DNA of 64,000 nucleotides, from positions 71,099-135,098 of the forward strand of contig NW_004457712.1 of assembly GCF_000313135.1 (NCBI RefSeq), in the 5' to 3' direction. A model generated the notes under the pieces. That model did no database searches. It worked only from the letters and a program-made list of their open reading frames with translations, and was not told the DNA's origin. The number at the start of each line of letters is the position of its first letter. The stretch's first letter is position 1. Origin of the DNA: Acanthamoeba castellanii str. Neff (lineage: Eukaryota > Discosea > Longamoebia > Acanthamoebidae). This document shows positions 46,137 to 61,490 of the stretch, piece after piece. The translations under genes were made by a program, and so were the position numbers.

Positions 46137-46456
46137 CTCGTGGTTGCGTGTGTGTGAACAGAAGCAGAAGGTGGTGAAGAAAGAGTTGCGCGTTGATGGC
46201 TTTGCTATTTCGGAGTCAGTGTCAGTGTCAGCCGCATCGCCGTCTGCCCCAACAACTCTCAGAACCAAGTCCTGATCTCCGGCCACCACCGCAGAACACT
46301 GGTGGCCCGACCACAGACCCGAAAAGGCACACCCAAGGCCCAGAGTCGGGCAAGGGCGGTGATTGCCTGGGCTCGCCACAAGTAAGTGTGCCCGAGTTTT
46401 CTTTCGTCTCTTGGCGAATGTGATCTACATGAAGGGGGGGACACACGAGACTGCCC

Positions 46457-48780
46457 CTAGGCGACGGGGTAGGGAGTGCAGTCCTGGGGAGGTAAAGCCG
46501 CGAGCAGCGTGGGGTCCTCGCTGGCCCAGACCGGCCTGTCGTTCTTGTCGGTCTTGCTCGGGGTGGATGAGCGGAGAAGGCAGAATGGTCCCCGGTGCCC
46601 GTTACGGAACAGGCATGTCCGCACCAGCAGCGGCTCGCTGGGCGTGGTGGTGGTGAGTGGTTCGGCCGTAGGCTTGTGCCGCGCCGGCACCGGCGGCGCT
46701 TGCTTCTTCCCCGCCGCGCTCTGCTCCTCCTCTTTCTTCTTCTCCAGTTGCGGAGGAATGCCGCCCGCCAACTGGGCGTAGAAGAGCTGCGTGCCGGACC
46801 GCTCTCTCGTGTTCTGTGTTGTGGGCTCAGATGCCTCGACTTCCTCAGGGCCAACGACGTTCCTGAGCGCAAAGAGCGAGGTCTTGGTGACGGCCTCTGC
46901 AAGAGGAATTAGGAATTACATCAGCGAGAAAGGTGGTGTGGCGATAGACGATGCGAGGTGCTTACGTACCGGTCTGGTGGAAGAAGACGAACGACCAGGG
47001 CTTCTCGCCCTGCGGTGCGAGGAACTGCGGTGCGTTGTGCCCGGAGAGCGGCACCGGGATGAGCTGCGGCACGCCGAAGGCGATCGCGAGCAGCCGAAGA
47101 GCCGGTCCGCCCAGACCAGCGACCCTCTGCTGCGACATGAACGCCGCCAGAGCTCGACCGCCCCGCTCCGCCACCACCTTGCCGTCCTGCCCACAACACA
47201 GTGCGCCAAGTCGGAGTTAGACATGTAGCTGCGATCGCGCCTGTGAGGCTCGATTGAGCGGAGTACCTGAGCGAGAGAAGCCGTGTGGATGATGCGATGC
47301 TGCTGGTGTCTGGCTGACCCAGTGTGGACGCTGGGCTGGGTCTTGGTGACGATGGGGACAGCGACGACGGTCCAGTGGAAGCCTGGCAGCACCTGCGCGC
47401 TCCAGATGACCTTCACTCGGCGCTCGGCGCTCGATCCAGCGGAGAGGAGGTGCTCGCCAAGCGCCTCCTCGTATCGGGCCAGGGACCCGCTGGCGGTCCA
47501 GCCGGGGCAGGACTGGGCGTCGAGGAACTGTTCGTCGGCAGTCGTCGGCAGAGCACCGTCGCTCGCCTCGGCCGGCGCCGATGTCGGTTCGAATGCTTGA
47601 AGGTCGCCTCTGACCAGCAGCTGCAGGGGCGAGAAGAGGAACGTGGCAGGCGACAGTGATGAAGATGAAGAGCGACGACGACGACGACGACGATGAAGAT
47701 GAAAGCAGGCAGGTCTCTGGCTGAGGTTGGTGGTGGGGAAGGGATGCTGCGACGTCGTAGCGATGTCGAGCGAGAGGCCATGGGTCGAGAGGAAATAGAG
47801 CCGGCGCCAGTCGCCGCTGACCGACGAGTTGAGCACGGCGGCCAGGGCGTCCACCGCCACCCCGCGGCGACCGCTCGGGTGCGCGGCCGCGAGCAGCGAG
47901 GGCTGCACCTCGGCAAAATCGCGCAGCTGCTCGGTCCACAGGTTGAGGCAGGCAGACTTCCACATCAAGTGCCCATTCCCATCTGTGTCGTGGCGATTCC
48001 ACAGCTTAGCACACGCACACGCACACGCACACGCACTACTGCACAAGTGATGAGCTTACCGATGATGCCGGCCCAGCGCTTAGACACCAAACGAGCAGAG
48101 AGGAGGTCGTGGCCAGAGAGGAACGAGAGAAGGAAGGTCGTCATCCGCCGGTCCAGGCCCTGGATCGGCCCCTGGTGCTGCGAGGCCGCCAGGTAGGCCG
48201 TCGAGGTCAGAGAGGTCTTCAGGAGGGTCGACGATGGCTTCTTGGTGGTCTTGTCGCTGGTGGTCTTCTTCTTGCCCTTCTTGTCCCTGTTGAGGCCGGC
48301 GGGGTCCTCGTTCGCTCCATCCGCGGGGAACAGCTCCTTCCGCTTCTTTTCTTTCTTGCCCTCCTTCTTCGCCTTCTTTTGCTTCTTGTCGCCCTTTCCC
48401 AGAGCGTCTTCTTCACCTGTGGGTGAGCCGGTCAATCGGTGTACGGACGGCGAGCCGCAAGCGCCGTATACAAAACAGAAATGAAAGGGGAACCTTTGCT
48501 CTTCTTCTTGAGCCCGAAGCCCAGCCTTCTCCGTGCAGGCGACGCTGGCGACTCCTGAAAAGGGATTAGAACGAAAGAACGAAGACCGATAGCGAAAAGA
48601 AAGAAGAACGAAGACCGAATATTGGGGGGGGGGCTGTACCGAACCGGGCGAGGGTGAGGAAGCTTTGCGGGGCGAGGCCATGCCCTCTTCTGCGCCCGGG
48701 TCCCCCGTGATCGTGGACAAGTTTTCTTTCTTCTTGAAAGAGAACGTTCTCTTCAGCTTCGCCTTCTTCTCCCCCTCCAT
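46457..48780 (-). CDS. F-box protein of unknown target
   Basis: The ATG at 48780 begins MEGEKKAKLKRTFSFKKKEN, then a Lys-rich region (KKQKKAKKEGKKEKKRKE). The F-box is RMTTFLLSFLSGHDLLSARL followed by VSKRWAGIIG. Downstream blocks are MWKSACLNLWTEQLRDFAEV, SGDWRRLYFLSTHGLSLDI, GWTASGSLARYEEALGEHLL, VIWSAQVLPGFHWTVVAVPI, RGGRALAAFMSQQRVAGLG and a Pro/Thr-rich tail, with a stop at 46457. F-box proteins recruit substrates to SCF ubiquitin ligases through Skp1. The rest is not recognised. The gene lies between the two histidine kinase paralogues, on the same strand. The F-box is confident; the exact exon structure is partly inferred. Confidence 0.68.
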
Positions 48781-48900
48781 CTTTAGTGGCAAGTGCGGTC
48801 AAATTATAAAAACTATTTCTAATTGCTCGTGCGGAAAGTACAATTTTATTACGATTATAATATTATTTTAATTATAATAAATAATATGATGACGTGACCA

Positions 48901-52317
<3,417 letters not shown>

Positions 52318-52818
52318 GATACCAAAGACAGAGCCTCGGTTGCCCTTTCTTCTTCGTTCGCGCAGGTGCGCGCTCCAAAGCGAGTTCCATTCATTCCGGA
52401 ACAAGGCTCTTCGTTCTTCTGCGACCAACCAAAAATCAAACAGCAAGCACCTCACCACGCAACAACAGCATTCCTGTTCTGGACAGAAGGTGAGATGTAC
52501 AGCTGACGGCATGAGGACGATGCAAGGAATTGAGCGAACGCACAACGCCAAGCCACCATTGTGGAATTCGTGGGGAGATGGTCTGGCTCGCTGGGCGCAG
52601 GCGTTGGCACTGTGAAATTTCCGACATTTTAGCAGCGCAATGTGGGCGAACTGCTGCGGCGAAGGGGACGACCCAGGAGGCTGCAGCGTCCCTCATGTCA
52701 TGTCGGCCAAGGCCTATTTGTAGCCCCGCCCGCACCTTCCTTCCACTCATTATCATCATCACCCTCCAACCCGCTCACCACTGCTTACCTCTTCCCTTCC
52801 AACTAATCACACCACAAC
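52318..52818. promoter_or_regulatory. Divergent region between histidine kinase 2 and the PH gene
   Basis: About 500 bases. Only short, uninformative frames are present. It is likely to hold both promoters. Confidence 0.45.
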
Positions 52819-53963
52819 ATGGTACATGCTCTCTCTCTTTGCCGACCCTCTTTCTATGTCCTTGCTTACACTCTTCTTCATCATCACCTTTCCCCCTCCA
52901 CGCAGTCGCTCAAGGGTCCCGACTTTCACACATACGGAAAGAGCGACCCGCTGGGGAGTAGCTTGTCGTCGTTCATGGACGACAACCTCACCAGCGACAC
53001 CTGGATTGAGAGCAACGACGGCGACAACTTCGTCAAGGGCGGTTTCCTCTACGAGAAGGGCTTCTGGGGCCGCAAAGTGCGCCGAATCGTCCTCACCGAG
53101 AAGAGCTTCCGCATTCTGGTACCCATCCTCACCGCCTCTGCGCCCACGCAAGGGGCATCTTTGGCAAATTAAAACACGCAATTCTGGCGACTTTTCGACT
53201 AAAGTTTTGCTTTAAAATTTGGCCAACAGCACAAGCGGACCGGCATCGTCAAGAAGTACTACAGCCTGTACTCGGTGCAGAACGTGGAGGCCCAGCGCTG
53301 CACCCATGTATTCATCATCAGCCTTTACACGGGTATGTCTGCTTGTGGAGCTCAACGTCGATCAAGTGTGAGTGAGGTTCTCACCTGTTGCTTCTCCTGC
53401 AGCCAAGGGCAAGATGAAGAGATTGTATTTTGAGCCCTCCAGCGCCGAGCAACGCAAGGAATGGATGAAGGCCATCCAGTACGTTCTGCTCATCGCCCCC
53501 GGTGCATTCCCCTTCAAAGCTCACGCCTGTTTTTTGCGTGTGTCACAGGGTGTGCGTGGCCTTTGTCAAGGCCGCCAAGGAGGAGAGGGAGAACACTCGC
53601 TACGGCACCTCCGCCAGGCGCACGTCGTCAAAGATCGCTGAGTCGCGTCGCCACTCGGGCGAGTGGAGTTCTCAGGGCTCCGGCAGCGGCTGGGAATCGG
53701 TCGAAGACCGACCCGAGCTCGATGGCCGGCGGCCGGTGCTCTCCAAGTCCGCGGTCGACCTCGGGTACAGCCGCGAACGGAGCGCGAGCGCAACCAGCGG
53801 CGCCCGCCTGCGCGGCCGGCCCGAAGGGGCGCTGCTCGAGGAGAACAACGGCTACAACCCCTTCCCGGCCGTGGAGCAGTGGGACCTGGAGGAGCCGGAG
53901 ACCATGGGCCAGCTGGGCATCCCCACCGGCAAGCGCGGCTTTAGCCGGCACCAGGCGGTGTAA
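52819..53963 (+). CDS. Small PH-domain protein with a one-codon first exon
   Basis: Exon 1 is just the ATG (52819-52821), followed at once by GTACAT. Exons 52906-53118, 53230-53332, 53403-53478 and 53549-53963 then give a total of 810 nt, 269 aa. Residues about 38-145 form a pleckstrin-homology fold: FVKGGFLYEKGFWGRKVRRI, VLTEKSFRIL, GIVKKYYSLYSVQNVEAQ, THVFIISLYTAKGKMKRLYF and the closing helix QRKEWMKAIQVCVAFVKAA with its invariant Trp. The C-terminal ~110 residues are Ser/Arg-rich, then acidic (VEQWDLEEPETMGQLG). PH domains bind phosphoinositides or proteins at membranes. The ligand class cannot be told from the sequence. Confidence 0.85.
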
Positions 53964-54118
53964 GGTTGCCTCGATCGAGGGCGAATCAAGCCCACAACCG
54001 AACTATTCTGTACATACACCACGACGAAGGTCACAGAAGCCAGAGACCAGAGACCAGGAATCGACGGTTGGTGCCTCGCGAGGAAGCGATGACTCCTGCT
54101 GCCAGCACCACCACACTC

Positions 54119-56362
54119 TTATTTATCTTTAGCAATTATAAATATATAGTTAAAACAAACAAATATCTGTCTACGCCCCACTTGTGCCTTGAAGAAAAAG
54201 GTAAAGGAGGAAGTGTGGACAGAACGCATGCATCTAGTTCTACAAAAAAACAAGGCCTCAACAACAAACAAACAATCATACCAAGCGTCCGTATGCCACG
54301 CAGCGACCGTGTGAGTGATGGGCTTGAGTTGCGTCGTGGGCGGCTGCTTAGACGAAGGAGAGACCTGTGACGTGCTTGTTTCTTCCCTGTGGTGGTATTG
54401 CGAGGTGGTCGTTGAGACGAATGGGTGAGAGGCGGGCGATGGGTGCGTGTCACGCACCGTCTTCTCGTTCTTGCGGAGCCACGCGAGTACGGCGGGTGTG
54501 CCTCTGTTGAGCACGTCTGGCGGCGGGATCACCAGCGGGTTGTGGCTGATGTCCATGACCTCCAGCTTGGGCAGGCTCCCCAACTCCCATGGCAAGCTTG
54601 ACAAGACACGAGCGCACACACACGGTGTGTCGTGAGCCAACGAACGCAAAGAGCCGGAATTAGTGTGTAAAGAAGGGGCGCGCACTTGGTCATCATGTTG
54701 TGCGACATGTCGATCTTGACCACGCTGCTGAGCTCGCCGACCTCCGAGGGCAGCTCGTGGATTTCGTTGCCCTTGATGTCGAGCTTGGTGAGCGCCGTCA
54801 GCAGGGCGATAGTGGGCGGCAGCGTCAGCAACCGATTGCCCGACACGTTCAGCTTTTGCAGGTTGGACTGCGCAGGCCGCGGGACAGAGAGTGAGTTACT
54901 CACTCGCCAGCGACACAAGCGGTCGACACAAATTAAACATGGGGGGGGGGGCTATGGGTGGTGTGAGCGTACGAGACAGCCGATTTCCTCGGGAACGGAG
55001 AGGAGCACGTTGTTGGCGGCGTCGAGCTCCTTGAGGGCGTACATGGTCTTGATCTCGGCCGGCAGGGTGGCGAGATTGTTCTTGCTCATCAGCAGACGCT
55101 CGAGGCGCGTGAGGCGGCCCAGCTCGGGCGGGATCAGCTCGATGGCCAGCGAGTTCTGGCGCAAGTCGAGCAGCTCCAGATTGACCAGGTTGCCGATCTC
55201 CGCCGGCAGGTTCGTCAACTTGTTGCCGAACAGATCAAGCCTGTGCGTGTGGCGTGCGTGTGCGGCGTGTGCGGTGCATCCATGTCAGTATGTGCTAATG
55301 TGAGTCGGCGGGAGAGCGGCATTGACCTTCTGAGTGTGGTGAGACGGCCGATCTCGGGAGGAATGCGTCCGATCTGAAGGTTGTTCCTGAGGTCGAGCTC
55401 GACGATGCTGGGCAGCGTGCACAGGTCCTCTGGGAGCTCGTCCAGGAGCGTGTTGCGCAGGCCCATGTACTGGAGCTGGTTCAGCTGTTCGAGCGGGAAC
55501 AGGGTCTTGAGGTTGGAGTTCTCGTTCACCGAGAAGCTGCGCAGCCTGGCCAGGTAGCCCATCTCGGCCGGCAGGTCCTGCAGCTTGTTGTTCGACAAAT
55601 CAAACACCTGACATAACACCACACACCACACCACACCAACACACACATACACGGCGCACACAACGAAGAAGAGAGCGAGTGAGGTGCGGGCGCAACGGGT
55701 TACTTCATGGGAAGTAGCGGGGGGAGAGAGAGAGAGAGAGGTCAGACCTGTAGGTTGCGGAGGTTGCCGATCTGCGGGGGCAGGCGGGAGAGGGCGTTGT
55801 TGGCGAGGTACCACTCGCTGAGCTCGGTGAGGTTGCCCACCTCGGGGGCGAGCGCGCGGAGGCGGTTGTTCTCGGCCTTGAAGATGAGGAGGGCGCGCAG
55901 GTTGCCGAACTCGGGCGGGAAGACCTGAAGGTTGTTGCCGCTGATGTCGAGGTACTGGAGGGCCGAGAGCTGGCCGAGCTCGGCGGGGAGCTCCTCGAGC
56001 TGGTTGCCGCTGAGGTCGAGCTTCTGGAGGAGGCGCAGCTTGCCCAGGTTGGGGGTGAGCGGGGCGGTGAAGAAGAGCTTGTTGTTGCAGAGCCACAGCT
56101 CGCGCAGGGTCGGGGCGAGATCGCCGAGGGCGGGCGGGACGTGGTTGATGCGGTTGTTGCCCAGGTCGAGCACCTCGATACGCGCCAGTTTGCCCAGCTC
56201 GTCGGGCAGCGAGGTAATGTCGTTCTCGGCCAAGATGAGCTCGCGGCACTGGAGCTGGCGCACCGATTTGGGAATCTCGGGGATGCCCTGCTTACGCAGA
56301 TCCACGATCTCCTTCTTCTTGTACTTCTTCTTCATCAGCTCCTTTCCCAAATCGTTGCCCAT
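54119..56362 (-). CDS. Leucine-rich-repeat protein (Ras-suppressor/SHOC2-like LRRs)
   Basis: The ATG at 56362 begins MGNDLGKELMKKKYKKKEIV. About fifteen LRRs follow with the pattern L--LDLSGN-L--LP-EL: RIEVLDLGNNRINHVPPAL, LLQKLDLSGNQLEELPAEL, LQYLDISGNNLQVFPPEF, QVFDLSNNKLQDLPAEM, VELDLRNNLQIGRIPPEI, LERLLMSKNNLATLPAEI, LQKLNVSGNRLLTLPPTI and LEVMDISHNPLVIPPPDVL. The 22-23 residue spacing with LP at the end is the SHOC2/RSU1 type. These LRRs are protein-binding scaffolds in Ras and adhesion signalling in animals and amoebae. The reading frame after LAWLRKNEK runs Ser/Thr-rich to a stop at 54119, but the last 60 codons look noncoding, so the true C-terminus may lie earlier. Confidence 0.85.
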
Positions 56363-56668
56363 TTTGTGTTTTTTGTTTGCAGTGCCAATGGGCTGCAGGC
56401 TCTTCTGTTGATTGTGATTACAAAATGAATCAAAATTAATTATTTTTATTTTTCTCTAGGTGACCGCTTCACCAGCACGCGCATGTTTGACATTCCAGTC
56501 CCCAGAGGCGGGAGGGGTGGCTCTCTGTTCTCAGAGAGCCTTGACTGCTTTCTTCGCGCACGTCTGGACCAAACAGACTCCTGTGTTCGGGTGGACAAAG
56601 AGTGAGTGTCACGGTCCCAGCCCCGGCGTAATAATGCGAAGAAGAGCGAAAGCGGAATTGGGAGGGGG
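56363..56668. other. Intergenic upstream of the LRR gene
   Basis: About 305 bases between the LRR start and the small membrane ORF. AT-rich next to the LRR start. No gene is seen. Confidence 0.4.
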
Positions 56669-56857
56669 TCAGCGCGGAAGCGGGGGGGGGAAGGAAAAAC
56701 CTTTCATGAGGAGTTCGCAAAGGTCGGAGCACGGGTTTATGCATGGCTCGAAGAGGGAGCAGAAGACGTAGACCACTCCGCAGAAGCAAGAAATGGGAAT
56801 GCAGATCAACGCGACGAAGATCCAGACCACGAACATAATGACACCGGAGAGGCCCAT
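56669..56857 (-). CDS. Tiny cysteine-rich membrane protein
   Basis: Uninterrupted 62-codon frame from the ATG at 56857: MGLSGVIMFVVWIFVALICI, PISCFCGVVYVFC, then SLFEPCINPCSDLCELLM and a Phe/Pro-rich end. One long hydrophobic segment (residues about 6-31) is followed by a cysteine cluster. An upstream in-frame GTG exists but no ATG. The composition (hydrophobic plus spaced Cys) is unlikely by chance, yet no family is recognised and no intron supports it. It could be a small membrane or palmitoylated protein. Confidence 0.5.
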   Translation of the reverse strand: MGLSGVIMFVVWIFVALICIPISCFCGVVYVFCSLFEPCINPCSDLCELLMKGFSFPPPLPR

Positions 56858-57179
56858 GGCGATTGTGCGTGTGGGTGACTCTCTCTGCTCCTTCCTCTTC
56901 CTCTTCCTTTCTGTGTGATTCTGTCTTTCAACCCGCCCTTCAAGCCGTACGGTTCGTGGCGCCACACGTATTAAAACAACCGGTCATTTGTCGACCTGTT
57001 GTGCAACCAGAAGTCAACCACCCCCGTTACACCCACAACCAGAACGCAAGGCGCTGGACGCGCGCGTCTTGCTTGTGGTGGCTGCCGCTTGGTTGCAGAA
57101 AAGAGGTCACGATGCATTTGGCTGCGGCCTCTTGCAATACAAACACGAAAAGCGGGAAGGAGCGAGAACTAAACTTAAA

Positions 57180-60176
57180 CTAGCGCGCAGCGGCGGCGTT
57201 CATCTCCTTGTTCCTCTCGGGGTCGGCGCACTGGTTCTGGAACTTCATGCCGTTGGTGTGGCACCAGCCCTCCTTGTGTCCGGCGTGGGTGGCACCGGCG
57301 AGCTTGGCCTTCTTGAGCTCGGTGGTACCGTCGTTGGGCCGGTACAGCACCAGGTTGGCACCGAACACACACCAGCGCGACAGGAATGCTGTACGTTGTT
57401 CGCAAGGCAACATGGCATGTAAGTTCGGTGATCTGTGTGTGTGTGTGTGTGTGTCCGTGACATAGAGACTTCAAGGCGTACCATCTTTGTACTGGGTGGT
57501 GTAGTAGAACACGTCCTTCACAGCCGCGGCGGGAAGACCGGCGGCCCACTTGCTCGCGCCGTCGTAGGTCAGATCGTTGTTGCGACCGCAACCAAGACCA
57601 AAGATCCTGCCTGTGGCGCGTTTGACCGACGACGGTCAACAATGTGAGCGAGCGAAGCGCACCAAGCCATCGGACCCGCCGGGTTTTGGGGGGGGGGTAC
57701 CGATGGAGGCAAGGGTGCCGGCGAGGCCAGAGCCGTAGTAGGGGCTGCCGACGGACTGGATGAGGCGGCCACCCTGGGCGTTCTCGAGCTTCGACCAGTA
57801 GTAGCTGTGGAGGTGAGTGGCGGCGAGACCACCCTGCGAGTGCGCGATCTGAAAGATTCGGGCGAAGGTGGGAAGGTGAAGGGTGCGTTAGTCACGACAT
57901 CTAAACGCCGACTTGGGTGGTGCAGGCCGCGAAGTAGTGGCGCGGGAGTGCGTACGATGGAGAAGGCGTCGAACTGCTCGCCAAACTCCCTGATCTTGAG
58001 AGCGAACGCGTCGTTGGAGCGCGCCTGCTTGTAGTCCTGGAACTGGATGGCGTTGGTGAACTGGTCCCGGGGGAACTCGTTCTGGCCGGCGCAGTAGCCG
58101 TGCACCAGCAGCAGGGTGCCCTGGCCCTGGATGCGGGAGATGTTACGCATGGAGGCGGGGCGAGGACCCACGCGCATCTCGTCGGTGACGGGGACGGTCC
58201 TCCTGGTGCGGTCGACCTTGAAGGACTTGATGGCGGAGCAGTCCACGAAGATGGACGACCTCTCGGACATGACGACGTTCCAGTCCCTGTCCTGGATCCA
58301 CACCTTGCGGAGCTGGAAGGGCGCCGACACCTTGGCCTGCACATTTCGTGCACAACCACTGCAAGTGAGCCAACGAACGAACAAACAAACGGACGCGAGG
58401 AGGGTGAGGTGGTCGTGCGTACGTTGTGGACCCAATCCTCGTGGAGCATGAGGGTGATGACATCCTCGCCGGCGGCGCTCTTGTAGGAGTCCACCATGGC
58501 CTCCATCCACGCGACGGGCGCGTACTGGTAGCCGGACTCGTCGGTACCCCACACCTCGGCGTAGGCCTTGACGGCGGTGTTCTCGGCAGCCTGGATTGCA
58601 GTCAGGATCAGGGTCGCCACAAGCAGGTAGACATTGACATATCCGAACGAAGAGGGGGAGGGGGAGCCTACGTAGACGTCAACGTCAATGTGGAAGTAGA
58701 AGGCCTTGTCCTCCTTGCTGTACTCAACATCGGCGAGACCTGGACGGACAAGAAGACGACGGAGGTGAGCAGGAAGGAGGCGGGCGCGAGGGGCGGTACG
58801 ATGGAGGAGAGAGTACCGGTGAGAGAGATGTAGGGGTTGACGACGTGGAAGGAGTGCTCGGTGGTCCTCACGAAGCGGGCGCCGGTGGCGGTGGTGCCCT
58901 CGAACACCGCGCGGGCGGTGTACTGACCGGGCTCGAGAGCCTCGACGACGCCGCCGAAGACGCCATCGTTGGAGAGCAGGTCGGCGTGCACGCCGTCATC
59001 GTGCATGGTCACCTTGACCTGACGGCCCGAGGGGTAGTTCACCACCATGGTGGGGGCCACGCTGGCGGTGAGCACAGCGGCGGGGCGGACACCCTCCTGT
59101 TGCGGTGCGGGTTGTGTGAGTGGGGTGGTACGAGGCCCAAGAGAGCTCGGGCAGGGTGGGCCGGGGCGGAAGGAGGGAGGGAGTGTGGTACCACGAAGGC
59201 GGCGCGGTCGAAGAGGTTGGCGATGAGACCGACCTCCTGGCCGACCTCGAGCTCGTACTGGTTGAGGTGCGAGAAGAGCTCCAGCGAGGCCTTGTTGGTG
59301 ATCATGGCCAAAGCGGCGGGGGCATCGGTCGGCACGTCCTCGGCCTTGATGATGACCTGCGCGCTCCAGACACCTGTGACACAGCAAGAGCGGAACAAAA
59401 AGGTGAGCTCGCGAGGAAGACGCAGGCATACATGTATGAACCGCCATCCTATCTTCCCGTACCGACGGCGGGCTTCGCGAAGGTGTAGGTGGTCACGGGG
59501 TACGAGGCACCGTCAATACCGTACGGACCAGTCTCCTGTTGATTGATGTGGGCGAGTAGCGCGGGTGAGTTGGGCGTCGTGGAGCCACACGAGAGAGAGA
59601 GAGAGAGAGGCACTGGCACGGTAAGAGGGAGAATGATGCGCGTACAGAGGTGAAGGAGAGCTCGTAGGGGGCGCTGATGCCCTCGAAGTGGCGGCGGGCC
59701 ATGAGGTCGCGGGTGGCGATGGCCAGCTTGAGGGAGAAGGGCAGCTCGTTGGGCGGCTGGACGATGATGTCGAGCTTGTCCTCGTAGGGCGAGAAGATGG
59801 AGATGTCGAGCTCCTCCTGGCTGTCGACCACGACCTCGCCCTTCCAGACGAAGGTGCCGTCGTCGGCCTTGGTGAACATGAGGTCATACCACGCCGAGTC
59901 GCTGGTCAGCGCCGCCAGTTCGGGCTGAGGGATGGTGTGCTGAGCGAACTCAGAGGGAGGACCCTGCAGCTTCTTCCTGCAAACATCCACCACAGGCAGA
60001 CATGATGAAATTAAGAATCCCGTCAAATAAATTGTTTAAAAAATCGCTTCCCTAATCTGCAGTTGTTTCACGGAATGGAATCGGATGCAATACCTGAACT
60101 CATTGGAAGGAGGCTGGATGGCGATGGCGACCGCCACAAGGAGGGCCACAAGGAGAAGCGAGCGATGAAGCTGCAT
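57180..60176 (-). CDS. Secreted alpha/beta-hydrolase protein, conditioned-medium-factor-like
   Basis: Eleven exons (60094-60176, 59646-59976, 59463-59535, 59192-59373, 58817-59096, 58672-58739, 58423-58590, 57956-58336, 57701-57848, 57482-57610, 57180-57388) total 2052 nt, 683 aa. Residues 1-20 are a signal peptide (MQLHRSLLLVALLVAVAIAI). The N-terminal part is beta-rich (GVWSAQVIIKAEDV, QVKVTMHDDGVHADLLSNDG). The middle, AYAEVWGTDESGYQYAPVAW with LRKVWIQDRDWNVVM, matches the pattern of the choice-of-anchor X/CMF module. The C-terminal part has a lipase-like core: LLLVHGYCAGQNEFP and the nucleophile elbow AHSQGG. Dictyostelium CMF is a secreted cell-density signal; the same role here is inference. 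Confidence 0.8.
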
Positions 60177-60476
60177 CGATCTGCATCGTGACAGCGGGAT
60201 GAGTCTTCAAGTATCGGGCTCGGTGAAAACGAAACAAAACAATAGATGGAGTGAAAGAACGTGAAGTGTAAAACGTTGGTGTGGTAGTGCGGACCAAGAC
60301 GGGACTGATCGATGTGAGCGGTGGCTGCGCAGATGGAGTTGGAGGGAGGAGTGACAAGAACGAAAGCGACGAGGAGCGTTGTGACGCGATAATACAAGAT
60401 CGCCACCTTAAATTTAATGGACCAGAAACCTCATCCTCGCATTCCGTTCGTTTTGGTTTGTTGTTGCTACCTTGGG

Positions 60477-61392
60477 TTAGGCTGTGGCGGCGGGTGCGGC
60501 AGCGGCGGTGGATGTGGCTGCGAGTTGCGTGGCGGGCGGCAGGGTGTAGCCGGGAGGAAGGGCGGGCGTGGTCAGGTGCACATGCACTCCTCCAAACTTC
60601 TTGCCAACGAAGAAGCCAACCACGAAGCCTACACACCCGACGATGGTTCATCAAGCAATGGACATACAACTCAACATAACACAACGGCACGCACGCCGCA
60701 CGCACGCAGCACCGCACACGGAACGGGAGTGCGACATACCAGCGCCGGCAACCCAGCCAATCCTTCGCATGCTCCAGCCGGGGAGGATCACGCCACCAAC
60801 GCTGGTGATCGCATTCTTGAGTAGGCCCAGCGAGTAACCGGGGATCTTCGCACCCGCTCCGCCCAAGCCTTCAGCAAAGGACTTCCAGTTGGTTCCAGCA
60901 GTTCCTGCGCCAGACGCGGGCTTCGTCTGATCGCTTGAGTGAGCGATGGCCCAACTGTAGCGCACACGCCATTGACCATAGAATGCACAGGCGACGCCGA
61001 GTTACCTCAAACAGATCTGCTCCTCGTTTCATGTGATCCGCGCCACTTGTCTTTGTGCTCTCCTTCGCCTTGATCTCTGCGGCCACCTCCTTGCTGGCCT
61101 GTGCCGCCTTCTTCGCAAACCTGGAGGGCAAAGACAATCATTTTAAATACAAAAATACAAAAATACAAAAATAAATAAATCGTAATCAATGTACATCCGG
61201 AGGGGGGCAGTGTACCCCTGCACAAAGTAGAGGCTGTTGGCAGTCCATCGCTTCAGCGTTTCTGCGCCCTTTTGAACTGCAGACGGACCCTCAGAACCTG
61301 CAGCAGCGGGACGGTTGCTCAATCATTCATCTCGCAGCACTTCTCCCAGCGCCACGTCATAAGTGGAGTTCCGAGTTGTTTATCGTACCCAT
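60477..61392 (-). CDS. Small unknown protein with a glycine-rich hydrophobic tail
   Basis: Exon 1 is only four bases (ATGG, 61389-61392). Exons 61216-61297, 61006-61120, 60740-60926 and 60477-60628 follow; total 540 nt, 179 aa. Sequence features: MGSEGPSAVQKGAETLKRW, an amphipathic helix GFAKKAAQASKEVAAEIKAK, a Gly/Ala-rich part (SFAEGLGGAGAKIPGYSLG), then a hydrophobic stretch GWVAGAGFVVGFFVGKKFGG that may span a membrane, and an Ala/Pro/Thr-rich end. Gly at position 2 raises the possibility of N-myristoylation, but the consensus is weak. Family not recognised. Exon phasing is consistent throughout. Confidence 0.65.
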
Positions 61393-61490
61393 GCTTCCTC
61401 TAATCTATGCAACGCTCTCGAGAGCGAATGTGTACAGCGCGGTGCCTCCTTGTATGAGTTTTACTTTAAATTCGAATATCAAAAGTGGGC

